Part shown: positions 17,230 through 26,490 of the stretch, piece after piece
How the letters are laid out: every line of letters starts with the position of its first letter
Numbering within the stretch: position 1 is the stretch's first letter
From: Catenulispora rubra
Lineage (GTDB): Bacteria; Actinomycetota; Actinomycetes; Streptomycetales; Catenulisporaceae
Direction: 5' to 3'
NCBI RefSeq assembly: GCF_015356825.1
Contig: NZ_JAACYW010000023.1
Coordinates: 1 to 64,000 of the forward strand
DNA: 64,000 nt
Made by a program: the position numbers and the translations under genes
Notes under the pieces: generated by a model
What the model was told of the DNA's origin: nothing
The model's database searches: none
What the model saw: the letters and a program-made list of their open reading frames with translations, nothing else

Positions 17230-18738
17230 ATGACGTTCCTCGCCCTCGCCGTCCGCAAAGCCGCCCGGGAGCACGGAGCCGCCACCGCGCTGGTGGCCGA
17301 CCGTGGCCCGCTCTCCTTGTCCTTCCAGCAACTCAACGCGGCCTCCGAGGCCATGGCGGCGCGGCTCGCGGTGCGGGGCGTCGGCCAGGGCCAGGTGGCC
17401 GCGTTGTTGTTACCCGCCTCCCTCGACTACGTCGTCGCCTACTGCGCGCTGGCGAAGGTCGGTGCCGTCACCGCCGGCGTCGGGGCGCACTACTCGCCCG
17501 CCGAACGGCAGGCGATGCTCGACGGGGTCCGGCCCGATGTGGTGATCGGGACCGAGGAGTTGTTGAACGGCCGGCTGCCCGACGCTCAGATCATCCCGGT
17601 CCGCCAGGCCGAGGACCGTCGGGAATTCGCGGCCGGACTGCCGATGCTGGGCCGCGAGCGGCGGCGGACCTTCCCCGGCCCGCGCTCCCACAACGACTCC
17701 GAGACCATCGTCTTCACCTCCGGAACCTCGGGTCTGCCGAAGGGAGCGCTGTTCGGCGCGAAGCAGATCGCTGCGATATCCGACATGGACAACCGCGCGC
17801 AGTCCGCGCCGATGCCTCTGCTGGTCGCCACCGGCCTGAACCACGTCGGCTTCATGACCAAGCTCGCCGGACACCTGCTGGCCGGAAACCGGCTGCACAT
17901 CCTGCCGCGCTGGCGGGCCCGGGAGGCGCTGGGCCTGATCTGCGACGAGGGCGTGCCGGTGATAGGAGGGGTAGCCGCTCAGGTGGCCCTGCTGCTCCGG
18001 GTCCCCGAGTTGCACGGCTACCGCACCGACGCCATCAAAGCCCTGATCATCGGTGGCGGCCCGTCCCCGGCGGAGCTGGTCCGGAAGGCCCGCGAGTCGT
18101 TCGGCGCGGCCTACTCGATCCGTTACTCCTCCACGGAATCCGGCGGCCTCGGCACTTTGACGGCCTTCGACGCGCCCGACGAAGAGCTCTTCAACACTGT
18201 CGGCCGCCCGCGCGAGGGCACCGAGATCTCGGTGCGCGACGAGGAGGGCAAGGAGATCCCGGCCGGGGAGACCGGCGAGGTCTGGATCCGCTCGGCCTCG
18301 GTGATGTCCGAGTACTGGCACGACCCGGCCGCCACCCGCGCGGCGCTCACCCCGGACGGCTGGCTGCGCACCGGCGATGTCGGCCTCCTCGACGACACCG
18401 GCTGCCTGCGCCTGGCCGGACGTCGCGACGACATGTTCATCCGCGGCGGCTACAACGTGCATCCCCAGGAAGTGGAAGCGGTCCTCCAGGAGCACGCCGG
18501 GGTCCGCGAAGTCGCCGTGGTCCCGCGCCCGGACGCGGTGATGGGACAGGTCGGCGTGGCCTTCGTGGTGCCGCGCGATCCGAACGCGCCGCCGACCGTC
18601 GAGGAGCTGCGGCTGTTCGCCGGGTCCCGGCTGGCCAGGCACAAGCTGCCCGAGGAGGTGCGGGTGGTTCCGACCCTACCGTTGACCGCGGGGCAGAAGG
18701 TGGATCGTTCGGCATTGCGAAAGCGGATCGGCTCATGA
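17230..18738 (+). CDS. Acyl-CoA ligase (AMP-forming), FadD-like
   Basis: 502 residues. IVFTSGTSGLPKGALFG is the phosphate loop, IRYSSTESGGLG replaces the usual YGxTE motif, followed by DGWLRTGDVGLLD, LAGRRDDMFIRGGYNVHPQE and the C-terminal lysine at LTAGQKVDRSALRK. GGAG precedes the ATG by 6 bases. It activates a carboxylic acid to its CoA thioester; the acid is unknown. Site G lies just upstream. It differs clearly from the FadD3-like ligase, so the locus probably handles more than one acid. Confidence 0.88.
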   Translation: MTFLALAVRKAAREHGAATALVADRGPLSLSFQQLNAASEAMAARLAVRGVGQGQVAALLLPASLDYVVAYCALAKVGAVTAGVGAHYSPAERQAMLDGVRPDVVIGTEELLNGRLPDAQIIPVRQAEDRREFAAGLPMLGRERRRTFPGPRSHNDSETIVFTSGTSGLPKGALFGAKQIAAISDMDNRAQSAPMPLLVATGLNHVGFMTKLAGHLLAGNRLHILPRWRAREALGLICDEGVPVIGGVAAQVALLLRVPELHGYRTDAIKALIIGGGPSPAELVRKARESFGAAYSIRYSSTESGGLGTLTAFDAPDEELFNTVGRPREGTEISVRDEEGKEIPAGETGEVWIRSASVMSEYWHDPAATRAALTPDGWLRTGDVGLLDDTGCLRLAGRRDDMFIRGGYNVHPQEVEAVLQEHAGVREVAVVPRPDAVMGQVGVAFVVPRDPNAPPTVEELRLFAGSRLARHKLPEEVRVVPTLPLTAGQKVDRSALRKRIGS

Positions 18739-18806
18739 CGAACAAATCTGTGTGAACGCAAGATCTCTTGCTTGTTTCCTCTGTGCTAATTCGCATCTCC
18801 GTCCTA

Positions 18807-18825
18807 AACTGACGCAGCGTCAGGT
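18807..18825. promoter_or_regulatory. Operator-like palindrome, site C
   Basis: AACTGAC-GCAGC-GTCAGGT, with perfect cores, is centred 43 bases before the ATG at 18859. It shares its spacer GCAGC with site B. Confidence 0.7.
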
Positions 18826-18858
18826 TACTTGTGAGTCGGCTCCTGAGAGGGCGGTGCG

Positions 18859-20514
18859 ATGCCTGCCACCAGCGTCATGTCTACCGAGCAGATCAAGGTG
18901 ACCCGGCGTCGGCCTGTTTCCGAGGACCGGCGCCAGCACGTTCCGGCACTGCCCCTGGACCCCGATCCGGCGCCGCGCGCCCCCGCGATCGCGCTCATCA
19001 CCACCGGCGCGCACACGGGATGCCCGCTGGTGACCGCCGACGAGCTGGGCGTTCCGGTGGCCGGCTGGACCTACTGCGGCCCCGGCGAGGACGGTCCGAC
19101 GTTTGCGGACGCGGTCGAGGCGTTCGCTCAGGCGGACGGCGTCGGGGCGATCGCCGCGTGCGTGGACGCGATCGGCACCGATCTGGACGGCAGGGCGCTG
19201 ATGCGGGCCGCGGAGGCCGCGTCCGGGGCGGGGCGTCCGCTGGTCGTGCTGGCCACCGGCGCCGACCGGGTGATCGACGCGGTGCTGCGGCAGGCCGGGG
19301 TGGTCCGGGTCGAGGGCTTCGACCAGCTGCTGGACTGCGCCGCCACGCTGGCCCGCTTCCCGCGGCCGGCGCAGCGTCCCGGTCCGGTCCGGATCGCCGC
19401 CGACTCCGGCGGCGCCGCCACCCTCCTGGCCGACCTCGCCCGCCGCGCCGGTCTGGAGGTCGAGGACGCCGGGCACGCCCCGGACATCACCGAACTCGCC
19501 GCGCGCCCCGGCGCCGGGATGCTGCTGTACGCGGTCACCGAGACCGGGTCCTCCGGCGAGTGGACGGCCGCCGCGCTCGTCGAGGCCGCGCGCGAGAGCG
19601 ACACTCCGATCGGCGTGGTGTGGTGCTCCTCCGGCGGCACTGAGACCGGCTATCGCCTGATCCTGCAGCGCTCGCCGGAGATCGCGACGTTCCGCACGCT
19701 CACCAACGCGGTCGCGGCGGCCAAGGCCTACTACGACCACTGCGACTACCGCTTCCGGATCCCCTCGCTGGTCGAGGACAACGCGATGGCCGGCGTGAAG
19801 GCGCGCCAGATCCTGACCTCCGGCGGCGCCCCGGGCACGGTCCGCAAGCGGGACACCGACCCCGCCAAGGGCCTGTCGGAGTCGCAGACCCACCAACTCC
19901 TGCGCGCCTACGGCATCCGCACTCCCCGGGAACAACTGGTCACCAGCGCGGCCTGGGCCGTGCGCGCCGCCGCCACCATCGGCTACCCGGTGGTGATGAA
20001 GGCGTCGGTGGCCGGACTGCCCTCGGCCTCGGCGGCCGGTCTGACCCGCACGAACATCACGTCGGCCTCGCAGGTCCGGGAGAACTTCAAGGACCTGATG
20101 GACTCGGCCGGCCGCCAGGGCTTCGGGACGCTGGACGGTGTGCTGATCGGCCAGCAGATCACCGGCGGCGTGGACACCATGGTCGGCATCCGGCGCGACG
20201 ACCGCTTCGGCCCGGCCGTCGTGGCCGGCGTCGGCGGCGCCTACGCCGAGACCCTCGGCGACGTGGCGATCCGCGTCGCCCCCTTCGACGCGCACCAGGC
20301 GCACCGCATGCTCGACGAACTGCACTGCCTGCCGCTGCTCACCACCGCCGGCGCCGACCTGGAGGCGCTGGCCGACACCATCCTGCGGGTGCAGCGCATG
20401 GCCCTGGACCTCGGCGACGTGCTGGAGAGCTTCGACATCGCGCCGCTGCGGGTGCTGGGGCGCGGGGGCGGGACCGTGGCGCTGGACGCCTCGGCGCGCT
20501 TGATCGTGCACTGA
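18859..20514 (+). CDS. NDP-forming acyl-CoA synthetase-like protein lacking the CoA-binding domain
   Basis: 551 residues. The C-terminal half is an ATP-grasp domain of the acetate-CoA ligase (ADP-forming) type: YGIRTPREQLVTSA, GYPVVMKASV, VLIGQQITGGVDTMVGIRRD and FDIAPLRVLG. The region from about 40 to 300 resembles the succinyl-CoA-ligase-like flavodoxin domains. The N-terminal Rossmann CoA-binding domain of the usual enzyme of about 700 residues is missing. It may act with a separate subunit or have a changed role. It lies behind site C and 130 bases before a crotonase gene. Confidence 0.78.
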   Translation: MPATSVMSTEQIKVTRRRPVSEDRRQHVPALPLDPDPAPRAPAIALITTGAHTGCPLVTADELGVPVAGWTYCGPGEDGPTFADAVEAFAQADGVGAIAACVDAIGTDLDGRALMRAAEAASGAGRPLVVLATGADRVIDAVLRQAGVVRVEGFDQLLDCAATLARFPRPAQRPGPVRIAADSGGAATLLADLARRAGLEVEDAGHAPDITELAARPGAGMLLYAVTETGSSGEWTAAALVEAARESDTPIGVVWCSSGGTETGYRLILQRSPEIATFRTLTNAVAAAKAYYDHCDYRFRIPSLVEDNAMAGVKARQILTSGGAPGTVRKRDTDPAKGLSESQTHQLLRAYGIRTPREQLVTSAAWAVRAAATIGYPVVMKASVAGLPSASAAGLTRTNITSASQVRENFKDLMDSAGRQGFGTLDGVLIGQQITGGVDTMVGIRRDDRFGPAVVAGVGGAYAETLGDVAIRVAPFDAHQAHRMLDELHCLPLLTTAGADLEALADTILRVQRMALDLGDVLESFDIAPLRVLGRGGGTVALDASARLIVH

Positions 20515-20644
20515 GTCGCAGTGAGCCGCACTCAGTCGCGCTGAGTCGTACTGATAGAGGAGACATAGACCGGTCCAGCGCCGGAACGCTGTCGTGCTGC
20601 TGCGCGACCGCGGTCCGGCGCTGACTCATTCGATGGGAGACCCC

Positions 20645-21463
20645 ATGTCAGAGGTGCAAGATCCCTCGCTGGAAGAAACCGTCCGGCACTCGCTGTCCGG
20701 CGGTGTCGGCTGGATCACCCTCGATCGCCCGGAAGCCCTGAACGCGATCACGGCCGACCAGCGCGATCGGCTGATCGCCTTGCTGCGCCAGGCCTCTGCC
20801 GATCCGCAGACGCGCGTCGTGGTCCTTACCGCTACCGGCCGTGGTTTCTGCACCGGTGCTGATCTGCGGCCGCAGCCGGGCGTCGCGCCGTCCGAGCCGC
20901 AGCCCGGGAACGTCGCCCGCACCATCCGGGACGGCGCGCAGGCCCTCATCGCCGCGGTCCTGGACTGCGAGAAGCCGGTGATCGGCGCGGTGAACGGCAT
21001 CGCCGCCGGCATCGGCGCGCATCTGGCGCTGGCCTGCGATCTGGTGGTCGCGGCGGAGTCGGCGAAGTTCATCGAGATCTTCGCGCGGCGCGGGTTGGTG
21101 CCCGACGGCGGCGGCGCGCATCTGCTGACCCGGCTGGTCGGGGTGCACAAAGCCAAAGAGCTGATGTTCTTCGCCGACGACGTGCCGGCCGCCGAGGCGC
21201 TGGCGCTGGGGCTGGTGAACCGGGTCGTGCCGGATGCCGACTTGGAGAAGGCCGCGCGGGAGTGGGCCGAGCGGCTGGCGGCGGGGCCGACGCGGGCGTT
21301 CGCGCTCACGAAGAACCTCGTGAACCGCGCGCTGGAGGTGGACCGCGCCACGGCCTTCCGCGAGGAGGCCGACGCCGTGGAGCTGAACATGGCGACCCAC
21401 GACGGCCAGGAGGGCGTGCGGGCTTTCGTGGAGCGCCGGGCGCCGGAATTCACCGGGCACTGA
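20645..21463 (+). CDS. Enoyl-CoA hydratase/isomerase family protein
   Basis: A 272-residue crotonase. RGFCTGADLRPQPG and NGIAAGIGAHLALACDLV supply the oxyanion hole. FIEIFARRGLVPDGGGAHLL carries the catalytic-region residues in a form typical of PaaG-like isomerases/hydratases (DGG). The ATG at 20645 fits the family start and has GGGAGA upstream. It is in the same direction as the NDP-forming ligase-like gene and probably cotranscribed. It may add water to, or shift the double bond of, a 2-enoyl-CoA. Confidence 0.9.
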   Translation: MSEVQDPSLEETVRHSLSGGVGWITLDRPEALNAITADQRDRLIALLRQASADPQTRVVVLTATGRGFCTGADLRPQPGVAPSEPQPGNVARTIRDGAQALIAAVLDCEKPVIGAVNGIAAGIGAHLALACDLVVAAESAKFIEIFARRGLVPDGGGAHLLTRLVGVHKAKELMFFADDVPAAEALALGLVNRVVPDADLEKAAREWAERLAAGPTRAFALTKNLVNRALEVDRATAFREEADAVELNMATHDGQEGVRAFVERRAPEFTGH

Positions 21464-21533
21464 TCGTTGTTACCCGTGCTACCACAGGGTTCTGCGATGT
21501 CCGAAGGGTGTTCGGTATGTCGAACGCCGTCTC

Positions 21534-21552
21534 TCTTGACGGGCCGTCAGTT
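21534..21552. promoter_or_regulatory. Operator-like palindrome, site H (weaker)
   Basis: TCTTGAC-GGGCC-GTCAGTT, a one-mismatch copy of the motif, lies 118 bases before the flavin reductase ATG. Confidence 0.5.
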
Positions 21553-21669
21553 CCCCTCCATATTGGCGATGTCCGTCCACGTATGCTGGGTCGAGCTGCA
21601 CTTTTGATATAGCGAACGAGCTGGAGCACCGCGCAGCCGCACACAGCGTGACACCTAGGGGCTGGGACC

Positions 21670-22299
21670 ATGCCTGCACAGGCCACCGCACGTGAGCACG
21701 CCGGGCGTGTCGCCGACGTCGCCGACGTCGCTCACGCCGACGCCGACACGGCCGCGAACGAGGCCGCGAACAACGTCGCGAACAACGTCGCGAACAACGT
21801 CGCGAACGTCCGCGCCGACGGGATCGTAGACGGCACCGCCGTCGTCGCCGCGGACTACCGCCGCGTCCTCGGCCACTTCCCCTCCGGGGTGACCGTCGTC
21901 GCGTCGGAGGACGCCGACGGGCCCGTGGGCTTCGCGTGCCAAGCGTTCTCCGCCTTGTCCCTGGACCCGCCGCTCGTGCTGTTCTCCGTCGGCCACACGT
22001 CCACCACGTGGCCGCGCATAGAGGCCACCGGCCGCTTCTGCGTGAACTTCCTTGCCGCCGACCACGAGCAGCTGTGCCGCGCGTTCGCGGTCAGCGGCGG
22101 CGACAAGTTCGCCGGCGTCGAGTGGAGCCGGTCCGAGCTCGGCTCGCCGATCCTGGCCGGCGCGCACGGCTGGGTGGACTGCACGATCGAGGCCACGTAT
22201 CCCGGCGGCGACCACACGATCGTGGTCGGGCGGGTGCACGGCCTGGACGCGGACGGCGAGTCGACGCCGCTGATCTTCCACAAGGGCGCGTTCGGCTGA
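21670..22299 (+). CDS. Flavin reductase family protein
   Basis: 209 residues. The conserved flavin-reductase (FMN-binding split barrel) domain starts near residue 57: YRRVLGHFPSGVTVVAS, GFACQAFSALSLDPPLVLFS, FCVNFLAADHEQLC and GGDHTIVVGRVHGLD. Such proteins supply FMNH2 or FADH2 to two-component monooxygenases, which here could be the LLM enzymes. The N-terminal 55 residues are unusual: an Ala/Asp/Asn-rich tract encoded by tandem 12-bp repeats (three NNVA units). The true domain could start later, but no other good start is seen. Confidence 0.85.
   Translation: MPAQATAREHAGRVADVADVAHADADTAANEAANNVANNVANNVANVRADGIVDGTAVVAADYRRVLGHFPSGVTVVASEDADGPVGFACQAFSALSLDPPLVLFSVGHTSTTWPRIEATGRFCVNFLAADHEQLCRAFAVSGGDKFAGVEWSRSELGSPILAGAHGWVDCTIEATYPGGDHTIVVGRVHGLDADGESTPLIFHKGAFG
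21766..21801 (+). repeat. Three tandem 12-bp repeats (GCGAACAACGTC)
   Basis: Three exact copies, followed by a partial copy (GCGAACGTC), lie inside the N-terminal coding region of the flavin reductase. They keep the frame and encode repeating Ala-Asn-Asn-Val. Confidence 0.9.
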
Positions 22300-22303
22300 C
22301 GCC

Positions 22304-24385
22304 TCAGCCGGTGGGTTCCTTCCACACGACCACGCCGCCCTCGATCCTTCCGGGGGCGATCGCCTGGTCCAGGAAGGTCTTGACGGCTGCCAGGTTCTGG
22401 GTGCCGTCGGCCATGACGACACAGTTCGCCTGCCACGTGGCCAGGTCCAGCTTCACCCGGTTCTGGATCGACGGGGTGATCGCCGGGGTGGCGCCGCCGC
22501 CGTTCTTGAAGATGTACGACAGCCACTGCGCGGTCCACAGCACGTTGTTCTTGCCCCAGGCGACCTGCTTGTCGGTGGCGGAGGTCGGCGACATCACCGG
22601 GCCCTGCGGGATGGCGAAGCCGGTGTCCGCGGCCGTCGACCAGGTCTGGTTGGTGCGGTCGCCGCCGTCGGACAGCGGGACGCCGACGATCGTGTCGTGC
22701 CCCGGCGAGACGCATTCCTTCCAGGCGTCCGACGTGAAGTAGTCCGGGATCGGCGTGCGCGGCGACGTGTCGAACACCCGCGGGAGCAGCGGGATCAGCG
22801 CCGCGGCCACGCTGCCGAACACCACGCCGCGCAGCACCTGCTGCGGGTGCAGGACCGCCTTGTCCAGGCCGAGGGCCAGCAGGATGCCGATGATCCAGCT
22901 CACCGCCAGCGCGCTGCGGATCGGCAGGCTGGAGGAGAACAGCGGCAGGTGCTGGATGTGCGCCCAGACGCCGTCCGACGGCAGCGGCCACCACCACCAG
23001 GTGATGGAGGCGTGGTCGAACACCGGCGTCGGACCGATGGACAGCACCACCAGGGCCAGCGCGGCGATCACCAGCGCCCGCGCGGCCGCGTTCCGGACCA
23101 GCCACGCCGCCAGCAGCGCCACCACGAGCAGCAGCGCCCAGCCGACCAGCGCGGCCTGCTCGGTGTTGCCCGGCGCCAGCGGGTCCAGCTTGGCCGGGTC
23201 GCCCCACAGCTCCAGGTTCGGATACACCGCGTAGGACTTCAGATCCGCCGAGTAGTAGGCGATGTCGAACGGGATGCCCTTGAACGACATCGGCCCGAAG
23301 AACTGGAACGACAGCGGATAGGCCAGCAGCGCGCCGGCCGTGAGGATCGCCACGCCGGCGCCGCGCAGGAAGGTCGCCGCCTCGGCCCAGGACTGCCGCG
23401 GCCGTTGCGCGATGTAGGCCACGAAGAACAGCATGACGCCCATCGCGGTCAGGAACAGCAGCTCCTCGCCGACGAACACCTGCGCCGCGATCAGAGCGCC
23501 GAGAACGATTCCGTTGCGCGTGCGATGCTCCGGCTCGCGCAGGCGCAGCACCCCGGCCAGGATCAGCGGCACCAGCCACTGTCCGGCCAGGTTCGGGTGC
23601 GCCAGCGAGTGCGACATCATCGACGGCGAGAAGCCCATGAACAGGCCGCCGACGAAGGCCGCGGGCTCGGTGCGGACCACGTGCCGGCGCAGGAACCAGC
23701 GCCAGGTGATCGCGGTGGCCGCGAGGTTGAAGGTGGTCAGCAGGGCGAACGAGACCGGTGCGCCGAACAGGTAGGTGATCGGGGACAGGACCGCCGCCGG
23801 ACCGATGATCTGGGGGTTCCCCGCGAGGTTCATGCCGTCGGGGGCGTTCATCGTGTGCGTGAACAGCGGGTTCTGGAAGTGGGTCAGCGCGTGCTCGACG
23901 GCGGTCAGCTGCCACTCGAAGTAGAACTGGTCGTAGGGGTTGCCGGCCAGGACGCCGGCGATCGGGTGGAACAGCAGCTTCCAGGTGAGGAAGCCGGCGA
24001 CCACGATGTAACAGAGCGAGACCAGCAGGCCGGTGCTGGGATTGAGGAGTTCCTCGACGACCCGGTTCGCGGCGCGGGCCAGGGGGTTGGTCGAGTCGAT
24101 CGGGAAGCCGTGCGGCGCGGAAGTTTCGTCGGGGTCTGCGGTGCTGTCGGTTCCGTCAGTGCTGTCGATTCCATCGGCGCGGTCGCCGGCGGCATCCAGG
24201 TCGTCGGCGGTGTACGTGTCGTCTGCGACGTCCCCGACAACCGCCGCTCCGACGCCGTCGGTCTCGACATCGTCACGCGTGGGTTGTCCCGGGACGGAAG
24301 GCTGGGTGGGCGTGGACGGTTCCGTGAGCAGTGCGGCTTCGCTGTCGTGCTCCGGTGCGCCCTGCCCGCGCGGGCTCTCCGTCAC
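22304..24385 (-). CDS. Polytopic membrane protein, GT-C glycosyltransferase-like
   Basis: 693 residues. An acidic, Asp/Thr-rich cytoplasmic N-terminus of about 105 residues is followed by about ten or more membrane helices and a C-terminal soluble domain (about 560-693). The first periplasmic loop has an acidic motif (AGNPYDQFYFEW) and a PDGMNLAGNP segment, the layout of GT-C polyprenyl-phosphate-sugar transferases, but no exact family is recognised. The start is GTG with GAGGGGA upstream. It lies 24 bases from the alcohol dehydrogenase stop in the same direction, so it may be cotranscribed, though it does not look catabolic. Confidence 0.75.
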   Translation of the reverse strand: MTESPRGQGAPEHDSEAALLTEPSTPTQPSVPGQPTRDDVETDGVGAAVVGDVADDTYTADDLDAAGDRADGIDSTDGTDSTADPDETSAPHGFPIDSTNPLARAANRVVEELLNPSTGLLVSLCYIVVAGFLTWKLLFHPIAGVLAGNPYDQFYFEWQLTAVEHALTHFQNPLFTHTMNAPDGMNLAGNPQIIGPAAVLSPITYLFGAPVSFALLTTFNLAATAITWRWFLRRHVVRTEPAAFVGGLFMGFSPSMMSHSLAHPNLAGQWLVPLILAGVLRLREPEHRTRNGIVLGALIAAQVFVGEELLFLTAMGVMLFFVAYIAQRPRQSWAEAATFLRGAGVAILTAGALLAYPLSFQFFGPMSFKGIPFDIAYYSADLKSYAVYPNLELWGDPAKLDPLAPGNTEQAALVGWALLLVVALLAAWLVRNAAARALVIAALALVVLSIGPTPVFDHASITWWWWPLPSDGVWAHIQHLPLFSSSLPIRSALAVSWIIGILLALGLDKAVLHPQQVLRGVVFGSVAAALIPLLPRVFDTSPRTPIPDYFTSDAWKECVSPGHDTIVGVPLSDGGDRTNQTWSTAADTGFAIPQGPVMSPTSATDKQVAWGKNNVLWTAQWLSYIFKNGGGATPAITPSIQNRVKLDLATWQANCVVMADGTQNLAAVKTFLDQAIAPGRIEGGVVVWKEPTG

Positions 24386-24409
24386 GGCCTTAGCTTCCCC
24401 TCGTAGGTC

Positions 24410-25489
24410 TCAGAGCAAGAGGACCCCTCTTGCCAATGAGCCGTTCTCCAGGTCGTGGATCGCCTCGTGGATGTGCTCCAGAGGGTAGGTCTTTGTGACC
24501 AGTTCGTCCAGGAGTAGCTCTCCCTTCCGATAGAGGTCGACATACCTTTCGACGTCGAACTGGGGGTGTGAGGTTCCGTATCGGCAGCCCATAATCGTTT
24601 TGTCCATATACATCCCGGACACGAGGAACGTCCCCTCGGCGTCGCTGCGCGGCACGCCGAGCAGCACCGCGGTCCCTGACCAGGCCAGCAGGTCGGTCGC
24701 GGCGCGGATCAGCGCGGGATGCCCGACGCATTCGAAGACGTAGTCCGCGCCGCGCGGCAGCAGGTCCTTGACCAGTTGGACCACGTCCTGGCCGCTCGGG
24801 TCGACGAAGTCGGTCGCGCCGAACCGCCGCGCCGCCTCCTCCTTGCGCGGGTTGGTGTCGATCGCGACGATCCGGCCGGCGCGGGCGATCCGCGCGCCCT
24901 GGATCGCGTTCAGGCCGATGCCGCCGACGCCGATCACCACGACGGTCTCGCCGATGCCCACCTTCGCGCGGTTCAGGACCGCGCCGACCCCGGTCAGGAC
25001 GCCGCAGCCGACGAGTGCGGCCGAGGCCATCGGCACGTCCTCGGGGATCGGGACGGCCTGTACTTCTTTGACTACGACGCGTTCGGTGAACACTGAGGTG
25101 TTGGCGAAGGAGAACAGCTTCTCGATCTCGCCGTCGGCGCCCTCGCGGGTGAACGGCTTGCTGATCTTGCCGAACGTCGCGCGGCACATCGTCGGGTGGC
25201 CCTTGCTGCAGGCAGGGCAGACCCCGCAGTGGTTGATCGTGGTGAGGCAGACGTGGTCGCCGGTTTTCACCCGGGTCACCGCCGCGCCGATCTCCTCCAC
25301 GACGCCGGCTCCCTCATGGCCGAGGACGGCCGGGCCGGGGAACGGGATGGTGCCGTTGACGACGCTGAGGTCGGAGTGGCACAGGCCGGCGGCGCCGACG
25401 CGGACGACGATCTCGTCGGTGCGCGGGCCGCGTACCTCTATACCGTCGACGACTTCCAGCTTGCCGTTCTCGAAGACCGCCGCCCTCAT
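24410..25489 (-). CDS. Zinc-dependent alcohol dehydrogenase (MDR family)
   Basis: 359 residues. Catalytic zinc ligands are in GLCHSDL and GHEGAGVVEEIG. The structural zinc cluster is partly visible in CGVCPACSKGHPTMC. The Rossmann motif is VIGVGGIGLNAI, and the acid in AIDTNPRK suggests NAD. It resembles actinobacterial AdhD/FadB4-type class III-like enzymes that oxidise alcohols during lipid or terpenoid breakdown. Its ATG overlaps the stop of the upstream SDR by 4 bases, so the two are translationally coupled and may do successive oxidations. Confidence 0.9.
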   Translation of the reverse strand: MRAAVFENGKLEVVDGIEVRGPRTDEIVVRVGAAGLCHSDLSVVNGTIPFPGPAVLGHEGAGVVEEIGAAVTRVKTGDHVCLTTINHCGVCPACSKGHPTMCRATFGKISKPFTREGADGEIEKLFSFANTSVFTERVVVKEVQAVPIPEDVPMASAALVGCGVLTGVGAVLNRAKVGIGETVVVIGVGGIGLNAIQGARIARAGRIVAIDTNPRKEEAARRFGATDFVDPSGQDVVQLVKDLLPRGADYVFECVGHPALIRAATDLLAWSGTAVLLGVPRSDAEGTFLVSGMYMDKTIMGCRYGTSHPQFDVERYVDLYRKGELLLDELVTKTYPLEHIHEAIHDLENGSLARGVLLL

Positions 25490-26412
25490 GATGCTGCCCC
25501 TTCCTGGCCGGCCTCGGTCGCCTTGCGTTCCTCGGTCGCCTTCGCGTAGGCGGCCATCTTGGCGATCATCGGCATCGTCTCGACGCCGATCGCCTCCGGC
25601 AGCCGTTTCGCGATCGACTCGGCGGTCCAGGGCTCCTCGCCGTACATCGAGCGGATCTCCTGCGGCTGGTTCCACACCGCGATCCGGCGGCCCGCGACCG
25701 TGTAGATCTGGCCGGTGACGTCGCGCGCGGCCTCTGAGAGCAGGTAGGCGACCAGCGGGGCGACATCCTCCGGCTCCCCCATCTCGGCCATGTCGAACGG
25801 GACGTTGGCGCTCATCCGGGTGCGCGCCACCGGGGCCACGGCGTTCGCGGTGATGCCGTACCTGCCCAGGCCCAGGGCCGCGCTGCGGACCAGGCTGACG
25901 ATGCCGCCCTTGGCCGCGCTGTAGTTGGCCTGCGAGACGCTGCCTGCGTGGTTGCCGGAGGTGAAGCCGACCAGCGCGCCGCCGCCGGCCTTGCGCATCA
26001 CGGCGCTGGCGGCGCGGAAGACGGTGAACGTCCCCTTCAGATGGGTCTCGATGACCGGGTCCCACTCCTCCTCGGCCATGTTGAACAGCATCCGCTCGCG
26101 CAGGATCCCGGCCACGCACACCACGCCGTCGAGCCGGCCGTAGGCGTCCAGCGCGGTCTGCACGATGCGGTGCCCGCCGGCCATGGTGGTCACCGAGTCG
26201 GCGCAGTGGACCGCTTGCCCGCCGGCGTCCCGGATCTCCTGCGCCACCGCCTCGGCGACCTCGCTGGACGGCTCGCTGCCGTCGACGGAGACGCCGTAGT
26301 CGTTGACCACCACCGAGGCGCCCTCGGCGGCGCAGCCGAGGGCCACGGCGCGCCCGATGCCGCGGCCCGCGCCGGTCACCACGATGACCTTGCCTGCCAG
26401 GAAGTCGGCCAC
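25486..26412 (-). CDS. SDR family oxidoreductase, MFE/17-beta-HSD4-like
   Basis: 308 residues. TGAGRGIG is near residue 13; FTSGNHAGSVSQ gives the catalytic Ser; YSAAK gives Tyr/Lys. The usual NNAG is changed to CVAG (GVVCVAGILRERM). The C-terminal tail is about 50 residues longer than in simple SDRs and, with VNDYGVSVDG, recalls the dehydrogenase part of multifunctional beta-oxidation enzymes. The start is GTG 26412 with GAGGAG upstream. First gene of the SDR-ADH pair, divergent from a cyclase-family gene across sites D1/D2. Confidence 0.87.
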   Translation of the reverse strand: MADFLAGKVIVVTGAGRGIGRAVALGCAAEGASVVVNDYGVSVDGSEPSSEVAEAVAQEIRDAGGQAVHCADSVTTMAGGHRIVQTALDAYGRLDGVVCVAGILRERMLFNMAEEEWDPVIETHLKGTFTVFRAASAVMRKAGGGALVGFTSGNHAGSVSQANYSAAKGGIVSLVRSAALGLGRYGITANAVAPVARTRMSANVPFDMAEMGEPEDVAPLVAYLLSEAARDVTGQIYTVAGRRIAVWNQPQEIRSMYGEEPWTAESIAKRLPEAIGVETMPMIAKMAAYAKATEERKATEAGQEGAAS

Positions 26413-26446
26413 CTTGCTCGCTCCTCGGAGAGATCTGACGGTACGA

Positions 26447-26465
26447 ATCTGACGGCATGTTAGCT
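26447..26465. promoter_or_regulatory. Operator-like palindrome, site D1
   Basis: ATCTGAC-GGCAT-GTTAGCT, with one core mismatch, is 35 bases before the SDR start at 26412. An extra left half-site ATCTGAC is at 26433-26439. Confidence 0.55.
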
Positions 26466-26490
26466 AAGGTTCGCGACAGTGGACAGCACC

